Shown piece by piece: positions 1 through 11,399 of a stretch of 64,000 bases of DNA. Source of the DNA: Pseudocercospora fijiensis CIRAD86 (taxonomy: Eukaryota; Ascomycota; Dothideomycetes; Mycosphaerellales; Mycosphaerellaceae); NCBI RefSeq assembly GCF_000340215.1, contig NW_006921534.1, forward strand, positions 6,437,450-6,501,449, given 5' to 3'. Under the pieces are notes generated by a model that worked only from the letters and a program-made list of their open reading frames with translations, was not told the origin of the DNA and did not search any database. The first letter of the stretch is position 1, and each line of letters begins with the position of its first letter. The translations under genes and the position numbers were made by a program.

Positions 1-1750
1 ATAGGTTAAGTGCCGAGCATTATTAAACTAAGTAAGGATTAGTAGGTTAGCCCTATTTAATTATCGAAGGTCTAATTGCTTAGCTAGGCGATAGCTAATA
101 AGGGCACTAACTAAATTCCCTAGATCTAGCGTAACCTTAGTCTTATAGGTAGTTCTATACGTATCCTATATAAGGTAGGTGCGTATAATAGCTAGTATAA
201 TGTCGATAGTTTTACGCTATATAAGGCTAATAGTTAGTACGGCGCTTATTCTTTTTTCGACTAATAAGAAGGTTAGCCTATAGGGGTAGCGATAGCTACT
301 AAAAGGTGCTTTCGATACTTAGCGGTAGTACGGTCGATTCGGGCCTAGTCCTTAGGTTTATTATATTAGCCTAGTAGGTAGCTAGTACTATTATAGTTAA
401 AGCACTTTAATCCGGTTAGGGGGCTGCTATAGCTATTACTACCATTATTAGTCGAGCGGTTAGTATTATAGGGATACGAGCCCCTTCTACGACCCCTATT
501 ACGGCCTCCTCTATATAGTCGCCGGCTACGGCCTCTCCTACGGTTATTATTACTATTCCTATTATTAGTACTATTGTTTTAGTAGGAACCCTAGTTTCCT
601 CCGCGGGCACTACGGTTGCTACGGTTAGTACTAGCTAGTCGGATCCTCGATTCTAGTCGTTACTAGAGCTAGATAGCTTGTTTAGCTGTTTCTACTTCGA
701 CTATAAATTAAATACGTATTAGATTAGCCTATTCGAATATACAGCGGCGGTCTAATTTAAGGACTAATTCCTATCTTAGTTTTAGGCGTATTTCCGAGAT
801 CTAGATAGAATTAGTCTTAGCCGGAAGGTTATCCTCGAGGGTCTTTAAATAGGCCTTAAATAAGCGAGCTAATTAATTAGTCTTTTGCTTAGCTCGAAGA
901 TACTAGTCCTAAGCGTGTTATTGCCTTAGTATAGGGTTTCTAAGGGTGTCTAGTATAATAGTTTTATAGGTTTGCTACTAAATAGCGGCCTAATTAGTAA
1001 GGGAATCGAAATAGTTATCCTAGGTGCGTTTTAGGTCGCTATTAATGTATTATATAGCGTAGACGACTAATAAGTAGTTATCTAGCAACGCTCTTAGTAT
1101 ATTACGCTAGTTAAGCTCGTAGTTACGAATATAGTTGTTGTATTACTTCCGGCTAGAGCTATTAAATACGGTATAGTCCTTAAGTTTAGTATCCTTCTTT
1201 TAGACTAAAACTAGTAGTAAGGAAGGTCCTACTATCGACTTAGTATTAGTTATTAGGGCCTCCTAAAGGCGGCGAAGCTCGAGGAGGTTATCCTTTAGCT
1301 GCTGCTCTTAACGTAGGGTAGTAAGCCTATTTTAAGTAGCTTCTTAAAGTCTCCCTACTAGCTAGGGGCTAAAGGCTAGTTAGCTATATCGACGGTTAAT
1401 AATATTGCTAAGGATATCGTCGACAGGCAATTCTAGATTATTACCTAGAACTATAGGTTCTTCGGTAGGCCTAGTAGTAGGCTCTCTAGTAGTAGGCTCT
1501 TTAGTAGGTGCTTTAGTAGGCACTTTAGTAGGTACTGTACTACTAGCGTTGTTGTTACTAGCGCTACTAGCGGCAGTACGGTTGTTATTGCTTTGTAATA
1601 AACCGGCTATTATAATAAGGGGTAATACTAATAATATATTATAGGCCCCTATAGTACGGATATAGCGGAATTAGCGAGTATCGGTCTAGTGCAATTAACT
1701 TAGTATAATAGGCCGTATAGAAGGCCTTGCTTAATAATTAGTACGGTTGT
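1..1750 (-). pseudogene. Ty3/gypsy-type gag, RIP-decayed, runs off left edge
   Basis: On the minus strand one frame can be followed from about position 1400 down to about 650 with only TAG/TAA breaks. It has the look of a fungal gypsy Gag: a segment rich in Asn, Gln, Tyr and Arg, then Leu-Leu-x-Asn-Tyr-Leu-Leu-Val-Val-Tyr-Ala-Ile-Gln-Tyr (near 1080-1040), then further charged helices. Such proteins form the capsid-like particle of LTR retrotransposons. The frame lies directly inside the minus-strand LTR ending at 1887, as expected for 5' LTR followed by gag. An Arg- and Gly-rich stretch around 620-420 is probably its nucleic-acid-binding tail. The repetitive Thr/Lys-like stretch at 1480-1560 is part of the N-terminal region. 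No pol gene is visible before the window edge. Confidence 0.65.
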
Positions 1751-1886
1751 TTTAGTAGAGTAGTACGTATATAGGTCCCGTTCTTCGGGCGCAATATAGT
1801 TAGATTAACGGTTTTCGTAGCTATACCGCTAAAAGCTTAAAATAAGGACTATCTAGCTACTACCCTTAAAGGGTAGATCGAATACT

Positions 1887-2395
1887 ATATAAGAAGGGTT
1901 ATATTAGTAGGTAGATAGGGTAGTAGTAGGTATAGGTAGTATTCGATAAGGAGCTAGAAGGAGAGGGAGGAAGGTAGACAAGTTAGCCTACTACTAAGCG
2001 CTAAGCCCTACCTAAGGCATCGAGACCCTAGCTTTACTCGAGCCCGGTTATATACTAATTACGTGTAACCTCTTTAGTCCTAATAATACCTTTATATCTT
2101 CTTCTTTAATATATATAGGATAGCTATAATAAGAACTTAGAGGCAGATAGTATTAGCTAGTAACCGGCTCTATATATATAGGCTAGGGTTTAAGCTTATA
2201 AAAGAGGCCTCCTTCTATATAGTAGATAGATTATTAACCTCGTATAGTATACTATTTATATTACACTTGTATAGTACCTATATTATAGGGCTCTAGTTAC
2301 TAGCCTAAGCGACTTGTTTATTATCCTATCTTACGAAATATAGCTACCTATATTATAATAGGTTATATTACCCTCGGTTGCCTATACTATTACTA
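1887..2395 (-). repeat. LTR of the minus-strand gypsy-type element
   Basis: Two matches define this LTR. The part at 1887-2090, read on the minus strand, matches the LTR end at about 59010-59204. The part at about 2120-2395 matches 5844-6092 in the opposite orientation. On the minus strand the terminus reads TAGTAATAG, probably TG changed to TA, and the other end reads CCCTTCTTATA where the 59.2 kb copy reads CCCTTCTTACA. Gag follows directly inside. The outer edge coincides with a short TAG trinucleotide run. Confidence 0.7.
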
Positions 2396-2416
2396 GTAGT
2401 AGTAGTAGTAGTAGTA
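2394..2416. repeat. (TAG)n microsatellite
   Basis: About seven TAG units lie at the outer edge of the minus-strand LTR. A related CTA run lies just outside the matching LTR fragment at about 5827-5840, so the run belongs to the repeat family. Confidence 0.8.
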
Positions 2417-3260
2417 TTAGTTTCCGTCCTTTATTAGAGCCGAAGGTAGGGCTATCTCTTTATATTTAATAGGTATAAGTATATTAAAGGTAGTCTTAGG
2501 GTACGAATAGCTATAACCGGAACGAGGGTATAATAAGAGCCTATAATATAGACAATATAGAAGCATCTCGAGGGGCTATTACGATAAGCGAAGAAACCTC
2601 TTAACGAGGGCATCTCTTTAACTCCGAAAAGCTGTAAACCCTTAGGACTACTATAGCTTAGGGCCTAGTCTATAACTATAGCTAGTTTCTAAGGACTCGG
2701 CTCTAGGTCGAAGACCTATTTAGTACCGCTTACTCGAGATGAGCTGCCGCCTGCCGGCCCGGTTATAGGATAGTAACGCGGACTAGTCGCCTAAAGAGGA
2801 AGATAGATTAATTACCTATTAACCTTAGCGGGTCCCGCTAAGACTATCGATTACTAGTAACTTCTAGATAGTAGGTTAGATAACTAGAGAGTTCCCCTAT
2901 TAATTAGGTAGACTACTCCCCGATTCGTAGCCTCGCTTAGATAGTACTTAGCCTTCTACTAAGAAAGGAAGGCCCCTATCCCCTACCTAGCTAAAAGAGA
3001 TAAGAGGAAGCTAGTCTCTAGGATCTAGGAGTAAATAGAGGTTATAGTATTCCTCTCTCTAAGCGGCTTTTTATTAAAAATTACTAAACTTAGCTCCTAG
3101 TAGTGTCTAGGCGACTACTAGGAGGCTAAAGTCTAATACTACTCTAAGGGTATTATTAGGGAAAAACCGCCTAGTATACTACTTTCTCGTATAGCAATAT
3201 TAAAACAAACCTACTAACTATACTAAAAACACTTTTATATAGTATTTTATTACTATTTTA
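2417..3260. other. Stretch without recognised gene between two opposed elements
   Basis: The first 40 bases resemble sequence just outside the LTR-like fragment at 5.8 kb, including the shared string ACGGAAACTAAT on one strand. The rest, including a CG-rich island near 2740-2760 (GCCGCCTGCCGGCCCGG), gives no frame I can assign. It is probably the decayed 5' LTR or leader of the plus-strand element that follows. Confidence 0.4.
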
Positions 3261-3269
3261 ATTATTTTA

Positions 3270-5815
3270 TTATAATAACCGAATAACCTTAAGTAAAGAC
3301 GAGTATTACGAATTAGTAGAATCCTCTAACTCCGACAATTCCCCCTATCCTATTAACGAGGAAATTAGAAGGCGACTAGTTAATCTTAATATAAGCGCCG
3401 TAGAACTAGGAGAGCCTACTAGGCCCTCTATACTAGAGGCACTCTATAATATTATTATAAAGATAATCGAGAAGTAAACTAAGCTTCTCTATTAGAATAG
3501 GCGCTGTCTACTAGAGCTAGGGAGCGGTAGAAACCCCTTATTCGAAGGGTAGAACGCTATAGTATATATAGAACGCTTTAAGGATATCCTAGTTAAGTAC
3601 GAGCTCGATAAGGAGTCTAACTAGTATAAGATCTAGTCCCTTACGAGGACCACTATTACTAAGCTTTACTAAACCCTTAGAACCCTAGTTAGCTATCTAG
3701 AAAAGGACGATAAGTCTAATACCGACTAGGAGACCTTTAAGTAGGCCTTTCTAAGAGAGTATCGGGAGCGCGATATCCGTCGTATTAAAGGTAGTCGCGC
3801 GTAGCTCGAGGCCCTCTATATAATAAGATATACTAAGGATAATAACCTAAAGGAGTATATCCGCGAATTTATTAAGTTAGCGGATAGTATCGACTAGAGG
3901 GACCTCGAGAATTCTTAGAGAACGAGGCTACTCTTTTAGGGATTACTATAGTCTACGGCTTAGCGTATCTTCCGTCGCTATAAGCTTAGCGAAGCCGATT
4001 CTAAGAGTTTTCGTAAGTATTAGGAGGTCCTAGAGTATATTAAGTTCGATATAGATAGCTATACTAATATAAGGAAGTTTATCTATAAGGAAGATAGAAA
4101 TAACCTACTATAGGTTAGAAACGATTCCTTAGGAATTAATAGAAGACCTAAGTTCCTCCCTAAGTCGTAAAACGGTCCTAAGACCGTAACTCCTACTATT
4201 ACTAAATACTCTTAGGACGTAAGAGACTTAGCTAAATCCCTAGCCTAGCTTAACCTTAATACGAAAGTATTATAGCAAGTTAGGGAGGTTATTAATACTA
4301 CTATACTAAAGGATATACTACCGGTCTACTAGTTCCCCGACCCTAACTATCCTAAAGCCCCTTTAGTTAATATCTACGCTATACGGAAAATCTATTCTAA
4401 CTTAGATAGCAAGTACTAGATATATAGCGGCTTTAAATATATCTAATTAGACTATCCTATCTAGAAAGCTTCTCGATAGGAAGCTCGTTATATAAGTAAA
4501 TAGCCGGTTCTACTATACCGATACTAGCGATAAGATCGATTTCGAATAGGATTATAGAGTACTAAAGCTACTATAACTTAGGAACCTTCTAGAGAAGAAG
4601 TATAGCGGGAAGATTAAGTTTAAGGAGACTAGAAATAGTACCCTCGCCGCTATTACTAAACGAGAAACTTAGAAGGTTAGGGCAAAGTAGGTTAAGGAGC
4701 GAAGTAGTAATAGTACTACTAAGGCCGTTAAAGTTAACCTTGTTTCTTAGGACCCGGACGCCGTTACTAACGTTTACGCGGTTACTAAGAATAGCGTAGG
4801 TACCTATACTACTATAAGGTCCTAAACCTAGTCCTAAACCTAAGCTAAGGGTAAAGGCCTATAGAACCCTACTCGCCCTAGTATAGTAGCCCCTACTAGG
4901 ATACTAAAGAATAAGGCAGCCGATAAGGCTAAATAATAACAAGAGTTAACCGCTAAGACTAAGACTCTCTAGATAGCTAGAGACTACGCTACCCGAGCTA
5001 GTACTATATCTATAGAGAGCCTAGTTATCCCTAAGATTCTAGAAATCGATATAGGGGATAATACTACCGATATTAGTAGTACCCTAGGCCTAGCTAATCT
5101 ACTAGCCTATAAGCGGAAGTTAGCCGATCCTAAGAGCTTTCGCTTTAATAGATATATAAAGAAGTATAGTACTAGCCCTACGGACTCCTCCGATATAAAA
5201 GTAAACGCTCTTTTCTAGATATTATAGTTCCTAGACCTAAAGTCTAACGTATCTATAGAAGAGCTACTAGTATACGGTTTACCTACTAACCTATTCTAGA
5301 GCCGAATCCCTAATAATACTACCTTTATAAAAGACTTCGCCGCCTTTCGAAGGAAATAGAGATAGGAAGACTGTATCGATGTCTCCTCCCTATAGTTCCT
5401 CCCTATAGTTCCTCCCTAAATTTTTAGGTAGCCTAGAGTTAGTAGAAGACGAGTCGGTAATCTTTAAAAACTAGGAGACTATCGATAATACTAATAAAGA
5501 GAGGGTTAAGGAGATAGGCCGAGGTAATAGTAATAATATCTTAGAACCTATTTCGGTTTTAGTCTTAGTTAAGGCTATCCGATTTATAGGCTAGTAAATC
5601 GGTCGAGCGGGACCTCCTTAACCTAAGGAGACTTACTCTATTCCTAATAATATAGACCTTTCCGTAGTTACCCGTTCCTACGCTATCGTTCCCGCTATCT
5701 ATATTTAGGCTACTATTAGGAGCTATAGTTAGAAGGCGCTAGTAATACTTAATAATAGTTCGGAGTTACTTATTATAAGTAAGCTCTAGGCTAAATAGCT
5801 TAAGCTACTAAAGAA
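3270..5815 (+). pseudogene. LTR-retrotransposon gag-protease remnant
   Basis: A plus-strand frame with only Gln/Trp-type stops runs from about 3700 to 4470. It contains a Gag-like helical region (about 3720-4090) and a decayed zinc knuckle at 4414-4455. The knuckle spacing is exactly C-x2-C-x4-H-x4-C once Tyr codons (TAC, TAT) are read as former Cys and His. Further on, at about 5735-5765, Leu-Asn-Asn-Ser-Ser-Glu-Leu matches the neighbourhood of a retropepsin active site (Asp-x-Gly), with the catalytic Asp changed to Asn by a TpG to TpA change. Gag plus protease is the expected order. Reverse transcriptase is absent: the frame ends near 5815, just before an LTR fragment. It is therefore a truncated or rearranged element. 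Confidence 0.65.
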
Positions 5816-5843
5816 CGGAAACTAATACTACTACTACTACCGG

Positions 5844-6095
5844 TAGTAATAGTATAGGTAACCGAGGGTAATATAACCTATAATAATATAGGTAGCTATA
5901 TTTAGTATAATAGGATAACGAACAAGTCGCTTAGGCTAATAACTAGAGCCCTATAATATAGGCATCGTAGAAGTATAATATAAACAATATACTATACGAG
6001 GTTAGTGCCCTATCTATAGTATAGAAGGATGCCTCTTATATAGGCTTAAAACTTAGCCTATATATATAGGGCCGGTTACTAGCTAATATCCCTCC
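5844..6095 (+). repeat. Partial LTR, inverted relative to 2120-2395
   Basis: About 250 bases match, in inverted orientation, the outer half of the LTR at 1887-2395, starting at TAGTAATAGTATAGG and ending near GCTAATA. The inner half (the part seen at 1887-2090) is missing, so this is a 3'-truncated LTR following the gag-protease remnant. Confidence 0.65.
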
Positions 6096-6149
6096 CTTTC
6101 TTCGTATCTAACTAGATACGGTTTATATTACGCGCTAAAAACAAACAAA

Positions 6150-9075
6150 TAGTTATATAGTTACCTTAGGCATCTTAGCTAAGGCTAGGTTTTAGAAACT
6201 CCGTAATAATACCCTCGGGATAGTATTATTCCTAGATTCTATTAATATATAAAAACAACTTCTTAAGTAACTAATCTACTACGCCGACTTACTATTGCTT
6301 TAATGTACCGTAATCCTTACTAGCAATAACCTTATTAGCTAGTCTATTCTCCTATACTCCTCTATAGATATTAAAGCTATTAGTACCGAACTACTCGGCC
6401 TCGTAGTAAGCTTAATTAACGAGGAGGTTAGTAGCCGCGTCTTATATAGCCTTCTCCTATTCGCGTAGATATTCCTTAAGCTCCTCCTTACTAAACTAGA
6501 GAATTTGTTTAACTTTGTTCTAAATAACGCAACTTAACTAAGGAATTCTACTAACTAGGGTATCGGAAATATAACTAAAGCCTTCGACTAAGATAGCCGT
6601 AGAGAAGGCGAATAGTACGAAGGTATTCGAACCTAGAAAGGCGGTTAGATTATAGTACGCCTTAGTAACCTTAGAGATAGTTAAGTTATTATAGCCCTTA
6701 ATCTTAGTACTATTAACGACGCGAGAGTAGCCTAGGTCGATTAATATATAGTCGCTCTTAGGCTTTAGATTACTATATAGAAGGTATAGTATCTAAATAG
6801 AGACTTCGTATTCCTTTAGAGAGTTAAGGATCTACTAAGCTACCTCGCCTTCGTTAGGCTAACTATCGAATATATAGTCGAGGTCGTCGGGAGTAAGGTA
6901 CTTATTAGTAAGCTTACTAATCTTATTTAGTAGAACTAGGCTACGGCTATTAAGCTTCTTAACCTAGTTCTCGAAGACCTCTAGTTCGTATATACTCTCG
7001 ATAATAGTTAAATAGGTAGTCTTATCTTTAGATATAAGAGAAACCTTAATACGTAGATAGCTAGTACCCTTACTAGCTATAAGCTTAACTATATCTTATC
7101 CGAGACGAGAAGTCTCCTTAGTAGGGCAGTTCTTATAACTACCTTTACTAACCTTAAAGTACTTAGTAGGCTTAGGGACGGAGATAAGCTCGTATATATA
7201 ATTAGGTTAAAGGGTAACGGCTAAGAGCTATAAGGTAGGATACTAACGGACGATTTAGTTACTTACTCTATAGGTTTAAAGAGTATTACGGCCTTTCTAC
7301 TTAGACTTAGGTAGCTTACGTATATACTAAAAGTATATACGAAATTCCTCCTATATTAGGTCGACGATAAGAGAAAGATACGCTCTATAAGGCGATTATA
7401 TCTAACTAAAGACCCGAGGAAAGATAGTATTACTAGTCTAACAAAAGCGGTCGAAGGAGATACCTTAGCCGAGAATGCTAGCGACTAACTTACTCTAACG
7501 ATTAGTTAGCGTAAGATCGCGAGTAATAGTACTAGTAGAGTTAAATACGTAGAGTCCTAAGAAGGTTAGGGCGGTAGTAGGACGTCTAGGAAACTAGTTA
7601 GTATAATTAGTCTTAAGGGTAGTAAAGGTATCCTAATTAGTAATCTCGCGCCTAATCTTTAATAGGCGGCTAACGAGGACACTCGCCTTAGTACTAGTAT
7701 AGAGACTATAGACCTTAGCGGCCTTCTTAATATAGTTAGTATATATAGTAAACTACTCTTTACCTAGCTTACCAAGGTCGTCGAGCTATTAATAAATAGA
7801 TAGGGCGATAGGAGCTTTGCCTATAGCGGCCTTAGGAACTATATCGATCTTGGTAATAAGGTATATAGTAGAGTCGCCCTTATAAGAGCTATAGATATTC
7901 TTAGTTAATAGGATCGGCGAGAGGCCTCTATCTCTACGCTCGCTAAAAGAGCCTTTAGAGAAGACGTCTTCTAGCAGCGTATCTAGTACACTAATATCCG
8001 AGTTACTATAGTTAGTAGTACTAGAAGGAGTACTAAACTTCTTAGTAGCCTTACGGAGGGCCTAGCGAGTATATAGTGCCTTCTTACGCGCTACTTCGGC
8101 CTTAGCGCGCTTGTCTTTAACTTCTTAAAGGATCTTATAGTTATAGGTCGAGCGACGATTTTTAGCCTATATTTCTATAGTAAGCGTAAGACTAGTAGCT
8201 ATATCGGCCTCTATCTCTAGGCGAAGAGCCTTACGTTTAAGAACATTAACAATAGGAGCCTCTTAACCGTTAATAATAAACCCTATACTATTAATACGAT
8301 AGTCTTTCTCTTTTAGTAGATCCCTAGTAGTCTATATATTAAGATCGACCTAGACAATTATATCGTTATACCGCTTCTAGTAGGCTATTATAAAGTCGTT
8401 AAGCGTAAAGGATAAGTTAAGTAACTACTTGCCTACCTTCTTACTAGCGGTAGATATACGATAGATTACAGTATAGGAAAGGTACTCGGCGCCTTAGCGA
8501 CGGACTTTATACTTATTAACGAACGAAGAGACCTACTTAGTACGCTCCTATCTACCGTAGGCGAAGTTAATAAGGCTCTTAGGAAGACTACTTAAGCCTC
8601 CCTAATATTCGAAGGCCTAATCGAGGGTCTTAAAGCGTAAGCGAATCTAGGTACTAGCTATCTCGAGGCTATAGACGATAGGAAAGGCTTATTAAATATC
8701 TATATCGTTAAGAACGTCGCGCTTAAAGATACGCTTACCGATAGACTAACGTAAGTTATTTATACTATACGTAACTAAGATAGTAGCCTTCTTAATATTC
8801 CTATTAATAACGCGTAGTAGGATATAAGCGTTCTCGATCTTCTTTTAAGAATCTTTAAAGGCGGTAATAATCTAAAAGTAGTACTTAAGACTAGTTATAG
8901 TAGCTAAGGCGCTATTAGATAGGGCTTCGATTAGGACTAGGGTAGCTAGGCTTAGGTTAATAGGGATAGGTAGGTCGCCGCTATTACTAGCGTCTAGCGG
9001 ATTTAGGGCGCTAGAAGATATCTAGTCGACTAAAGTAGAAGTAGGTTAGAAACGAGTTTGCAAAACGTTTTCGTT
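6150..9075 (-). pseudogene. Unrecognised protein of about 950 residues, RIP-decayed
   Basis: On the minus strand a single frame can be followed from about 9060 down to about 6185 with only TAG/TAA breaks and, as far as I could follow, no frameshift. That implies an ancestral protein of about 950 residues. The N-terminal third is helical and hydrophobic. Residues about 280-350 are rich in Lys, Arg, Ala and Glu and look coiled-coil-like. The remainder is mixed alpha/beta with several Lys/Arg-rich segments. I see no Walker motif, zinc finger, reverse transcriptase or protease signature, and I do not recognise the family. It lies between gypsy remnants and the helicase region, so it could be cargo of an element or a duplicated host gene. 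Its length without indels suggests it was inactivated by point mutation alone. Confidence 0.55.
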
Positions 9076-9600
9076 ACTTAATAATAATAATTAAAGGGCT
9101 TAGATAGAAGAGGGGGGGGGGTAGTTAGGTAGTAGCGAGTTAGTTAGTAATCGAGTAGAAGAAAGAGCTTAGGAAGCTAGATCCTAGAGCTAAATATTCT
9201 AGTATTATAATATTCGAGTATATAGCGTAGGCGCGGCCGTACGTCCTCTAAATACTAAATAGGGATATTAGAATGTTTATACTAAAACGTTTGCTTTCTA
9301 TTAGTAGACCTCGCCTATAGCCGTAGAATTCGCCTATAGCCGTTTCTTCTCGTTACCCCTAAGAGTCGGTTATATACCTATATATTATTTGTGTATAACT
9401 CCTTTTACGTCGCTCCTACGTAAAGTTTAGATAATCTACCTTCGCGTCCTAAGTCTCGCTAATCTATCCTAGCGTAGATATAGCTACTAGACAATCTACT
9501 CTCTTTATTAGTAGCTTGTTACTTTATGCTATTACCTTACTATTATAGCAGATTACTAGCCCCTTTATTATGTATAAGTATAGGTTTCTTCTTTATAAGT
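9076..9600. other. Intergenic stretch with poly-G run
   Basis: No frame is assignable. A run of ten G lies at 9112-9121. This stretch separates the starts of the minus-strand protein (ending at 9075) and of the plus-strand remnants from 9613, so it may have held a divergent promoter. Nothing more specific is visible. Confidence 0.4.
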
Positions 9601-9612
9601 ATAATACGCGTC

Positions 9613-10745
9613 TAATAGAGATGTCTCGACCCGAGTTAATCTTATTACCTCTACGTAGTATAAAGATTTCCTCGTAGTATAGAAACTAACCGACGAGAAC
9701 GTAATAGCTCTTAAAGTCCTACGCGGACCTAACGAACCTAGAACTACGAAGGTAGACATACTTAGGCGTATATTCGAATAGATCGGTAATTCTATCGAGA
9801 GTAACTCGGTTAGGGCGACTATACTCTAGCGGTACGCTCTATAGTATAAGCTCTAGAAGACTAGTGCTAATCCTTTACTCCGCATATCCTAAGCCTTTGT
9901 TTAAAGCCTCGACTAGTACGGCCTAATCTATTACGCCGTCGTCCTCGGAATATCTATAGACGCCTCCCGCCGAGTAAGTAACTATATTATCGAAGCCGCC
10001 TAGGGCGAAGACTAGTTTACTTAAGCCTTAGAGCTTGTCTAGTTTCTGTTTAGCGCTCTACTTTTAGTACCTAAACGCATTCTCGCCGATATTATAGCTA
10101 CTACTCGGATTAGACTTAGTCTCGAAGAAGCCTATAGCTTCTAGATATAAGGTAAATAGAAGAGGCTCGTAGAAGCCTAGAATAGTCGCGTTAATAAGAG
10201 GAAGAGCGCTTTTTACAATTTTATTACTAGTAGTAATATTACCGCTATAAGAGACGCTTATAAACCGAAACCTAGTAAGGAACGTATAATATAGGCCTAT
10301 CTACCTAATATTCCTAAAGACTATATTGGTCTCTAAGGCTTTAAAATAGGGCGCAATTTACTAGCGCCGAAAAAACACCTATTACGCGAGTTACGTAAAA
10401 AACGTCTAAGGAAACCTAGGGTTAAAGTAGGTAGTAATATACTAGTACTAGATTTATAGCTAGAAAACGATAGTATAGAACCCGATCTACTAGTATTAGA
10501 CGACGAAGGAGGGAAAGGTACCTAGGACAATCCTCTTAACGTAGATAGAGATATAGCTCCTAATTTTCTTAATTTATACGATAGATTAGAGCTCCGTTTA
10601 TAATATCGCCGGCTTAGCCGTAGAGAAGGGATAGAAGCCTACTATACCTACTACCGTAAATAGCAGATAGACTTTACCTATACTCTACTACCGAATATTA
10701 GAGAGCGTCTTACTACGTTAGGCCGGCTACTATATATATAAACTT
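9613..10745 (+). pseudogene. Unrecognised coding remnant in two adjacent frames
   Basis: From about 9613 to 10206 one plus-strand frame carries only Gln/Trp-type stops (about 195 residues, helical, ending in a Lys/Arg-rich tail). From about 10234 to 10740 another frame continues (about 165 residues), with a basic cluster Arg-Lys-Lys-Arg-Leu-Arg-Lys near 10400 and an acidic Leu-Asp-Asp-Glu-Gly-Gly segment near 10490. The change of frame near 10210-10234 could be a short intron or an indel. I recognise neither half. Position and strand would allow this to be an upstream gene in the helicase series. Confidence 0.45.
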
Positions 10746-10831
10746 TAATTATTCCGTTCCTACTACGTACCGTCCCTATACCTAATATATATAAATACTA
10801 ACTATTTTGCTACATAGCGAAAGATTAACCC

Positions 10832-10858
10832 GTTTTCTAGCTAGTAAAGTAGTCTATA
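10832..10858. repeat. Palindrome-family motif, single
   Basis: TTTTCTAGCTAGTAAAGTAG followed by TCTATA is a one-arm-imperfect member of the TTTACTAGCTAGTAAA family that recurs through to 47.9 kb. It lies between two coding remnants. Confidence 0.6.
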
Positions 10859-10877
10859 TCTTATACCTTTTACTTAA

Positions 10878-11310
10878 TCTTACGACCGCCTTACTTAGAA
10901 GCCTATAATATATACGTATATAGCTCCCTAATATCCCGAGGCCGATTAGCTCGTAGCTATATACTATCTATACTAACCGCCTACCCGGATTTCTAACTAG
11001 TTTATACCTACGCTATACTAAGTTATATTCTACGCGACCTTCGCCTTATTATCTTCCTATATACTATTTATAGTAGATACGGCCTCTATAGAGATACTAT
11101 TAAGGTTTAGGTTAGACAATCTGCGCCTTAACTACTTCGGTCTATAAAGGAGGCGATAGATATACGTCTGTTAACGCGCTCTTACGATTAATATATTATT
11201 ACGATCGAGATTATTAGAGTTATAAGAACTACTCCTAATACCTAGGAACCTATATACTAGAAAGATAGCGTTTCGAGGATTACTTCTATTCTCTTCCTTA
11301 ATATCGTATT
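10878..11310 (+). pseudogene. Unrecognised coding remnant upstream of the RecQ-like gene
   Basis: A plus-strand frame of about 145 residues with only Gln-type stops begins near the palindrome at 10.84 kb. It is rich in Tyr, Arg, Ile and Leu. I recognise no domain. It may be an upstream exon of the helicase gene that becomes readable from about 11.4 kb, with the palindrome marking an intron as at 35.6 kb, or a separate gene. Confidence 0.4.
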
Positions 11311-11399
11311 ATTTAGTATATAACTTGCCGATATGCCGTACCCTCTTACTATTTTTATACTTACCTTAGCCGCTAATACTAATATACTATTCCTATTAC

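Noticed and set aside
1405..1644. 79-codon open frame on the plus strand
   Set aside because: It lies antisense to the decayed gag and consists of simple Leu/Val/Gly repeats from a repetitive stretch. There is no sign it is a gene.
9568..9759. 63-codon open frame on the minus strand
   Set aside because: Antisense to the plus-strand frame beginning about 9613, where the stops are of the Gln/Trp type expected for RIP of the true strand.
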